DNA from: Paracoccaceae bacterium
GTDB taxonomy: Bacteria > Pseudomonadota > Alphaproteobacteria > Rhodobacterales > Rhodobacteraceae
Assembly: GCA_007695345.1 (NCBI GenBank)
Contig: REDZ01000088.1
Span: 1-55,951, forward strand
DNA: 55,951 bases
Direction of reading: 5' to 3'
In this document: positions 48,198-55,951 of the stretch, in pieces
Position numbering within the stretch: the first letter of the stretch is position 1
Layout of the letters: each line of letters starts with the position of its first letter
Notes under the pieces: generated by a model
Seen by the model: the letters and a program-made list of their open reading frames with translations, nothing else
The model's database searches: none
What the model was told of the DNA's origin: nothing
Made by a program: the position numbers and the translations under genes

Positions 48198-48952
48198 GTG
48201 CAGCGCTGGACACAAGTGGCCTGTCGGTTGGCTGGCCGGGCCATGCGCCGGTACTGACCGGGCTGGCGCTGCGCCTTGCGCCGGGCGAACGGATCGGGCT
48301 TGTGGGGCCGAACGGGGCCGGAAAATCGACGCTGTTTGCCACGCTTGCCGGGCTGATCCCGCCACTGGCAGGCCAGATATCGGTCATGGGCGACCTGCTG
48401 CCGCCCGCCACCATCTCGGCCCGGATCGGCGTGCTGCTGCAACAGTCCGAGGATCAGCTTTTCTGCCCGACACTGGCCGAGGATGTGCGCTTCGGCCCGC
48501 AAAACCAGGGCCTGCGCGGCGATGCGCTGGAGGCGCGCGTGACCCGTGCGCTGGCGCAATGTGACCTGAGCCATCTGTCTGACCGGCCCGTGCACCACCT
48601 GTCGGGCGGCGAGAAGCGGCGCGCAGCGATTGCGGGGCTGCTGGCGATGCAGCCCGAGATCCTGCTTCTGGACGAACCCTCTGCCGCGCTGGATCTGCGC
48701 AGTCGCCGCGCACTGATGGGGCTGCTGGCCCGGATGCCGCAGGCGATGGTCATAGCCAGCCACGATCTGGAAATGCTGCTGGATCTGTGCCCGCGCATCC
48801 TGCTGGTGGATGCAGGGCGCGTGCAGGCGGACGGCCCCGCGCAAGATGTGCTGTCGGATGCGGCAGTGATGCAGCGCCATGGGCAGGAAGTCCCGGCATC
48901 GCTGCGCGCAACTGGCCGCGCCAGCCCTGTCGCGATCGGGCAGCGGGGCTGA
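48194..48952 (+). CDS. cbiO: Cobalt ECF transporter ATPase CbiO
   Basis: ABC ATPase (252 aa) driving the ECF importer. Walker A GPNGAGKST, the Q-loop LLQQSEDQLFCPTLAEDV, signature HLSGGEKRRAAIAGLLAM, Walker B ILLLDEPSAALD and the switch histidine in VIASHDLEML are all intact. A single ATPase gene means the complex uses a CbiO homodimer. Last gene of the riboswitch operon; 265 bases without a recognisable gene or terminator follow before uvrB. Confidence 0.95.
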   Translation: MSAALDTSGLSVGWPGHAPVLTGLALRLAPGERIGLVGPNGAGKSTLFATLAGLIPPLAGQISVMGDLLPPATISARIGVLLQQSEDQLFCPTLAEDVRFGPQNQGLRGDALEARVTRALAQCDLSHLSDRPVHHLSGGEKRRAAIAGLLAMQPEILLLDEPSAALDLRSRRALMGLLARMPQAMVIASHDLEMLLDLCPRILLVDAGRVQADGPAQDVLSDAAVMQRHGQEVPASLRATGRASPVAIGQRG

Positions 48953-49217
48953 GCGTCGGTGTCCGGCGCCCTTGTCGCAACGCTTGCACACCCGCACCCT
49001 GGATAGGGGGCGATGGGCCATATCAGCAGGCTGTCGCGGCCTTTTATACCTGTCTGGCGCCGGCGCTCGCCGCGCCGGACCGGGCGGCCAGCCTGCGCTT
49101 GGGATCCCCCTTGCCAGATAGGGGCCGTGTATCCGGATTGCGCCGGTGCGCTGGCCGATCCATGTCCGGACTACGCCAATCGTCGAGGTGCGTGATGACA
49201 GGCAGCAGGGGATATCG

Positions 49218-51395
<2,178 letters not shown>

Positions 51396-51502
51396 CTGGC
51401 CCCCTTGGCAACACGCTGATACTTGGCATTTCGCGCGCCCGGATCAACCCGCAAAGCGGCAAGACACTTGAATACCCCGTCGATATCCTGACAGTTTCCG
51501 GC

Positions 51503-53308
51503 ATGAAGCACCTGACCCCGCATATCCAGCTTGCAACGATCCTCGTGGTGCTGACGCTTGGCCTGTGGCAAAGCGCGGATTTCCAGCAGATCGCAGCCGG
51601 GATCGCGCTGTTCCTGTTGGGCATGACGATGCTGGAAGACGGGTTCAAGGCCATGGGCGGCGGGCTGCTGGAGCGGCTTCTGGCGCACAGTACCGGCAGC
51701 CTGCCGCGCGCGATGGGGTTCGGTATCGCGGCCACCACGGTCACGCAATCCAGTTCGCTTGTGTCGGTGATCGCGATTTCCTTTCTCAGCGCCGGGCTGA
51801 TCACCCTGCAGGCGGGGATCGGGATCATCTTCGGGGCCAATCTGGGCACGACAACCGGGGCCTGGCTGATGGCGGGGGTCGGGCTGCGCGTGGATATCGC
51901 GGGCTATGCCATGCCGCTCCTGGCGCTGGGGGCGGTGCTGATGTTCCAGCGCGGTGCCGGGCTGCGCGGGGCAGGGCGCGTGCTGGTGGGGATCGGGCTG
52001 GTCTTTCTGGGGATCGCGTTCATCAAGGATGGGTTCGATGCGATCAGTGCGCGGTTTGACCTGACGGCGCTGGCGCTGACCGGGGTTCTGGGGCTGCTGG
52101 TCTATACGCTGATCGGCGCGACCGCGACAGTGGTGATGCAGTCCAGCCATGCCACGATGCTTCTGGTCATCACGGCATTGTCCGCAGGCCAGATCAGTTA
52201 TGACAACGCGCTGGCGGTGGCGATTGGGGCCAATATGGGCACGACAGTCACGGCGCTGATCGGGGCATCGCAGGCGAATTATCAGGGCAAGCGGCTGGCG
52301 CTGGGGCATCTGATCTTCAATGGGCTGACGGCGGTTGCGGCACTGGCACTGATCGTGCCGCTGCGTGTGCTGGTGGACCTGATCAGCGATCTGGCCGGGA
52401 TCGGGGCGCAGGATTTTGCACTGCGGTTGGCGGTGTTTCATACATTGTTCAACCTGTTGGGGCTGGGGCTGATGGTGCCACAGATGCCGCGCCTGCTGCG
52501 CTTTCTGGAACGGCGGATTGCCGCGCCCTCGCCCGCGGTCAGCCGTCCGCGCCATATTCAGGCCGATCTGGGTGATTTCCCCGCGACTTTGCTGCAGGCA
52601 TTGCGGGCCGAGTTGCGCCATCTCTATGAAAACGGGGCCGCGCTGTGCGCCGAGGCGATCAACCTGCGGTTGGCCGATCTGGTGCAGTCAGGGGATCTGC
52701 CTTTGACGGTCGCGCGCAACCGTGATGCGATCGGGCTGGATCTGGACAGGCGCTACAATGACAAGGTCAAGGCGTTACATGCCGCGATCATCGATTTTGC
52801 AGCGTCCAAGTCCAGCCTTCCCCTGCCAGATTCCGCGGCGCGCCGGTTGCAGGAATTGCGCGATGGCGCGAATGCCGTGGTGCGCGCGGTCAAGGCGATC
52901 AAGCATCTGCAGCGCAATACGCGGCGCTTCACCGAGCGCGACCATGGTGCGGTCAGCACGCTGTATGACAGCCTGCGCACCGAGATTGCCAGCATCCTTG
53001 TCGCGATACAGACGCTGGAGGCCACGGAACCCGCGCAGCGCTCATCCCTGTGGATCGCAGAGGAACGCCGCGCCCTGCGCAAGGGCGCGGATGAGGTGAA
53101 TGCAAGGCTTGAAACTCTGCTGCGCGCGCGCCGCATTTCGGCAGCCGATGCGACATCTTTCCTCAATGACGCGCATAACGCGCAGGAGGCAATGAACGCG
53201 CTTCTGGATGCTGCCGAGGCGCTGTATCGTGACCCCGATGATACCGTGGCCGAGATCGAGCGCCTGCTGACACCCGAGGATGACACAGAAGAGCAGCCCG
53301 TGCCCTGA
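51503..53308 (+). CDS. Na/Pi-cotransporter family protein with C-terminal PhoU-like domain
   Basis: A 601-aa protein with an N-terminal membrane part of about 350 residues that carries the duplicated family motif, once as TTVTQSSSLVSVIAIS and once as TVVMQSSHATMLLVI, each followed by GANLGTT or GANMGTT. The C-terminal 230 residues are helical and PhoU-like (AVVRAVKAIKHLQRNTRR, RAELRHLYENG). Such NptA/YjbB-type proteins move phosphate with sodium, often outward, and the PhoU-like part may sense phosphate. No pho genes are adjacent. The ATG at 51503 has a weak ribosome site. Confidence 0.92.
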   Translation: MKHLTPHIQLATILVVLTLGLWQSADFQQIAAGIALFLLGMTMLEDGFKAMGGGLLERLLAHSTGSLPRAMGFGIAATTVTQSSSLVSVIAISFLSAGLITLQAGIGIIFGANLGTTTGAWLMAGVGLRVDIAGYAMPLLALGAVLMFQRGAGLRGAGRVLVGIGLVFLGIAFIKDGFDAISARFDLTALALTGVLGLLVYTLIGATATVVMQSSHATMLLVITALSAGQISYDNALAVAIGANMGTTVTALIGASQANYQGKRLALGHLIFNGLTAVAALALIVPLRVLVDLISDLAGIGAQDFALRLAVFHTLFNLLGLGLMVPQMPRLLRFLERRIAAPSPAVSRPRHIQADLGDFPATLLQALRAELRHLYENGAALCAEAINLRLADLVQSGDLPLTVARNRDAIGLDLDRRYNDKVKALHAAIIDFAASKSSLPLPDSAARRLQELRDGANAVVRAVKAIKHLQRNTRRFTERDHGAVSTLYDSLRTEIASILVAIQTLEATEPAQRSSLWIAEERRALRKGADEVNARLETLLRARRISAADATSFLNDAHNAQEAMNALLDAAEALYRDPDDTVAEIERLLTPEDDTEEQPVP

Positions 53309-53337
53309 TATAAGGCGCGGCGTGCGGAGGGATCGAG

Positions 53338-53610
53338 ATGGCCTTTGGCAAGTTCAGGGATGCAATGGATCGCCACCTGAAGCGGTTGCGCAAAGGAGAG
53401 GCGCACAAAATCAAGCCTGCGGATCTGGACAAGATGATCACCAAGCTGGAAAAGCGCAGGCAGGACCTGCTGGCAGAAGCGCAGGCCAAGCCGCAAAAGG
53501 CCGAGCGGATCACCCACAAACAGGCCGCGCTGGATGAGATGCTGGCCAATGCCCGCAGCCTGCGCGCCCGGCTGGAGCCTGCGGCCGACGACCCCGACAG
53601 CGGGGCTTGA
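53338..53610 (+). CDS. Small basic coiled-coil protein, unknown function
   Basis: A 90-aa soluble protein with charged heptad-like helices (LDKMITKLEKRRQDLLAEAQ and ITHKQAALDEMLANARSLRA). The ATG has a strong GGAGGG site nearby and the gene sits 29 bases after the phosphate transporter gene, so it is likely co-transcribed with it. I recognise no family. The acidic tail AADDPDSGA contrasts with the basic body. Confidence 0.75.
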   Translation: MAFGKFRDAMDRHLKRLRKGEAHKIKPADLDKMITKLEKRRQDLLAEAQAKPQKAERITHKQAALDEMLANARSLRARLEPAADDPDSGA

Positions 53611-53661
53611 TCCGGCGGGGCCAAGCTGCCACGACTGCCCCACGCGCAAACGAGGTTCCGA

Positions 53662-54849
53662 ATGAACAAGGCGACACAGACGACCGTGCTGGACCAGTCA
53701 ATCGCGATCCTGGCTGATCTGGTCAGTTTTCCGTCGGTGTCAGCCGATGGCAACCTCGCCGTTACCGACTATCTGGCGCAGGCGCTGGAAGGGGCGGGCG
53801 CGCGCTTCTGGATCGAGCATGATGCGACCGGGACCAGGGCCAATCTGTTCGCGACCATCGGGCCGGAACGCGATGGTGGGGTCGTTCTGTCCGGCCATAC
53901 CGATGTCGTTCCCGTGGCCGATCAGGTCTGGAGCAGCGATCCCTTTACCCTGCGCGAGCAGGGCGGGCGGCTTTACGGTCGGGGCAGTTGCGACATGAAG
54001 GGCTTTGTCGCCGCCTGCGTTGCGATGGCGCCGCTTTTCGCGCGCACGGATCTTCAGGTGCCGGTGCATTTTGCCTTTACCTATGATGAGGAAATTGGCT
54101 GTTTCGGCGCACAGGCACTGGTCGCCAGCCTTGAGAAGCGCGGCATCCGCCCAGCGGCTGCGATCATCGGCGAACCGACATCCATGCAGCCGGTGGACGG
54201 GCACAAGGGCTGTTTCGAGTACACGACATGGGTGACAGGGCTGGAAGGGCACGGTTCTGCCCCTGATCGCGGTGTGAATGCCGTGGAACACGCCGCCCGG
54301 ATCGTGCTGGAACTGGTGCGGCTGCGCGATGATCTGAAGACGCGCGCGCCTGCCGATTGCCCGTTCGATCCGCCCCATACCACAATCAATACCGGCGTGC
54401 TGACCGGCGGGCAGGTGCACAACATCATCCCCGGCACAGCGCGCATCGACTGGGAAATGCGCCCGGTTCAGCCGCCGGATGCCGCGCATGTCAAGACGGC
54501 GCTGGCGCGTCTGATTGATGACGAATTGCTGCCCGGGATGCGACAGACCCATCCGAAAGCTGATATCCGCACGGATGTCGTGGCCGAAGTGGCCGGGCTG
54601 GACCGACGTGCGCAAAACCCCGCGCGCGACCTGGTCATGGCGCTGACCGGGGCGAATGAGCCGCGTCTGGTCCCGTTCGGCACCGAAGCCGGGCTGTTCC
54701 AGTCCATCGGCATCCCGTCTGTCATCTGCGGGCCGGGCGATATTGCGCAGGCGCACAAGCCAGATGAATTCGTTGCGCGCGATCAGATGGCGCAATGCCT
54801 GCAGATGCTGTCACGGCTGGCAGAGCGCCTGTCGCAGCGGGGTGTCTGA
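53662..54849 (+). CDS. argE: Acetylornithine deacetylase (ArgE/M20 family)
   Basis: Zn-dependent amidohydrolase (395 aa) predicted to convert N-acetylornithine to ornithine in arginine synthesis. M20 motifs are LSGHTDVVPV, GRGSCDMKGFVAA, the catalytic glutamates in YDEEIGCFGA, and GEPTSMQPVDGHKG with GHGSAPDRGVNA in the dimerisation domain. The closest alternatives are succinyl-diaminopimelate desuccinylase and other M20 deacylases; the GCFGA and HKGCFEY features favour ArgE. Rhodobacterales usually recycle acetyl groups with ArgJ, so the physiological substrate deserves some caution. Confidence 0.85.
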   Translation: MNKATQTTVLDQSIAILADLVSFPSVSADGNLAVTDYLAQALEGAGARFWIEHDATGTRANLFATIGPERDGGVVLSGHTDVVPVADQVWSSDPFTLREQGGRLYGRGSCDMKGFVAACVAMAPLFARTDLQVPVHFAFTYDEEIGCFGAQALVASLEKRGIRPAAAIIGEPTSMQPVDGHKGCFEYTTWVTGLEGHGSAPDRGVNAVEHAARIVLELVRLRDDLKTRAPADCPFDPPHTTINTGVLTGGQVHNIIPGTARIDWEMRPVQPPDAAHVKTALARLIDDELLPGMRQTHPKADIRTDVVAEVAGLDRRAQNPARDLVMALTGANEPRLVPFGTEAGLFQSIGIPSVICGPGDIAQAHKPDEFVARDQMAQCLQMLSRLAERLSQRGV

Positions 54850-54854
54850 GGCAG

Positions 54855-55703
54855 TCAGAGTTCCTCTGCCTGCAGGCGCCGCCCCAGCGCCTGCCCGATA
54901 CTGCGCGAGATATCGGTGAAGACCGCGTCAAAGGCCTGAAACATCGCCTGATTGAACCGATCGGCCAATGGGGTCTGCGCATAGTCGATCAGCGCCTGGA
55001 ATTCGTCATCATCCAGCGGCTGATAGGCCATCAGGAAAAACGCCTCGATCCAGTCCACGGTCTCGGCGCGGATCTCGCCCTCCTGTGCCCAGATGATCTG
55101 TAGCAGATCCTCTTGCGACAGACCGTCCACGGCCCCCTCGGCATACAGACCGCGATAATAGGCGTAGCTGGTGTTCAGCCCCAGCGACACGTTCAGATCG
55201 ACCAGATCATTCGCATCGATCCGGTCGCGCACCAGCGCCAGCCGCTGGCCCAGTGCCGAATCCGACGGCGCTTCGCGCGCATCCATGAGCGCCCGGCGCG
55301 CGGCCTCATCGACCTCGTCTTCCAGCATTGCGGTGCGCGCGGAAATTTCCAGCCGCAACACCCGCTGGCCAAGTGTCGATCGTGCGAAATCCAGCGCATC
55401 GGCACGCAGGTCGGGGCGGTTCTGCAATTCCTCCTGCAGCACGCTGACAAACGCGTCCTCGATCCTGCTCGGAGTATAGATCTCCTCGACCTCCTGTACG
55501 AATTGCGCGCGTATCCCGCCATTCAGCGGGGCGGTGTCCTCGGCCAGCACCGAGCGCTGCCCCTCGGTCGCCATCACCTCGAACAATTCTGGCAGCAGAT
55601 AGGCATCGGACAACTCATCGGCATAGGCAGGGCGCAGGGGGATGAGTACAAGGCCGACGAGCAGGGCAGCGGCAAGTAAGGGGCGGATCGGGGTATGGAG
55701 CAT
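54855..55703 (-). CDS. Exported helical protein, DUF2059-like
   Basis: A 282-aa protein with a signal peptide (MLHTPIRPLLAAALLVGLVL to about residue 28, ending PAYA) and an otherwise soluble, acidic, helical body. The segments LLPELFEVMATEGQRSVL and LIDYAQTPLADRFNQAMFQA, where a loss-of-stop ADRF-type helix pair repeats, resemble DUF2059 proteins. I start at 55703 because homology to exported proteins begins there; the longer frame to 55784 would bury the signal peptide. Converges on argE with five bases between stops. Function unknown. Confidence 0.75.
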   Translation of the reverse strand: MLHTPIRPLLAAALLVGLVLIPLRPAYADELSDAYLLPELFEVMATEGQRSVLAEDTAPLNGGIRAQFVQEVEEIYTPSRIEDAFVSVLQEELQNRPDLRADALDFARSTLGQRVLRLEISARTAMLEDEVDEAARRALMDAREAPSDSALGQRLALVRDRIDANDLVDLNVSLGLNTSYAYYRGLYAEGAVDGLSQEDLLQIIWAQEGEIRAETVDWIEAFFLMAYQPLDDDEFQALIDYAQTPLADRFNQAMFQAFDAVFTDISRSIGQALGRRLQAEEL

Positions 55704-55861
55704 TGGCAGGTCTTTCCGAGCAAGTTCGGGATAGCATAGGGACTCCGAGGCGCGGTCACCAAACACTTTCCTGCGTGATGGCATGGCGGATCACCGACTG
55801 ACGGCAAATCGCGCCTTTTCGGCTTGCACCCTGACCTTGTTGCGATTATCTCCGCCCTGTC

Positions 55862-55951
55862 GGAGAGGTGCCGGAGTGGTCGAACGGGGCGGTCTCGAAA
55901 ACCGTTGACCCTTCACGGGGTCCCAGGGTTCGAATCCCTGTCTCTCCGCCA
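55862..55951 (+). tRNA. tRNA-Ser (anticodon CGA)
   Basis: A 90-base class II tRNA with a long variable arm and encoded CCA that ends exactly at the window edge. The anticodon stem GCGGT/ACCGT encloses CTCGAAA with anticodon CGA at 55896-55898; the T-arm is CAGGG-TTCGAAT-CCCTG and the acceptor GGAGAGG pairs with TCTCTCC. A CTTGCA word about 25 bases upstream could be its -35 box. Confidence 0.97.

Noticed and set aside
55862-55951. tRNA-Ser end as an integration site
   Set aside because: The window stops at the CCA, so there is no sequence beyond it to show an integrase or a repeated tRNA end.

Overview
The window is about 56 kb of high-GC DNA with densely packed, often overlapping genes. It looks like the chromosome of an alphaproteobacterium of the order Rhodobacterales (Rhodobacteraceae in the wide sense). 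The support is the hom-glpX-recJ order, an N-methylglutamate (methylamine) gene set, a thiDOSGEF-tenA operon and an RNA-controlled cobalt importer. I cannot name a genus. I see no insertion sequence, prophage, CRISPR array or plasmid gene, so this reads as stable chromosome rather than an island.

Layout. 1-4.7 kb (minus): two ATPase subunits of a peptide ABC importer, the second cut by the window edge, preceded by gyrB with its own promoter and terminator. 4.8-10.0 kb (minus): a complete arginine-to-spermidine operon, speA, carboxyspermidine dehydrogenase, carboxyspermidine decarboxylase and speB, with a structured leader that holds an arginine-rich small reading frame. 10.2-17.1 kb (plus): an acyl-CoA ligase with a BASS-family transporter, then hom, glpX and recJ. 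17.2-18.3 kb: tRNA-Glu and a DeoR-type regulator broken by one amber codon. 18.3-23.5 kb (minus): a seven-gene thiamine operon behind a TPP riboswitch. 23.7-32.3 kb: two uncharacterised small genes, an orphan sensor kinase, a TauE/SafE-type permease, a very large GAF/multi-PAS hybrid kinase and a PfkB sugar kinase.

32.5-44.0 kb is the clearest metabolic module. mgdABCD (N-methylglutamate dehydrogenase, related to heterotetrameric sarcosine oxidase), two regulators, mgsABC (N-methylglutamate synthase) and gmaS (gamma-glutamylmethylamide synthetase) together make the indirect route that turns monomethylamine into ammonium and a one-carbon unit. 45.4-49.0 kb (plus): a cobalamin riboswitch followed by two exported helper proteins and CbiM, CbiQ and CbiO, a cobalt ECF importer without a recognisable CbiN. 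49.2-55.9 kb: uvrB, a Na/phosphate symporter homologue, a small coiled-coil protein, argE, an exported helical protein and tRNA-Ser at the window edge.

Nothing here is an obvious new defence or mobile system. The least explained signals are regulatory: the speA leader (arginine-rich uORF plus mutually exclusive helices), a paired near-palindromic repeat upstream of mgsABC, a terminator-like hairpin between mgsC and gmaS, a 17-codon reading frame coupled to tenA, and a recurring 30-base intergenic element.
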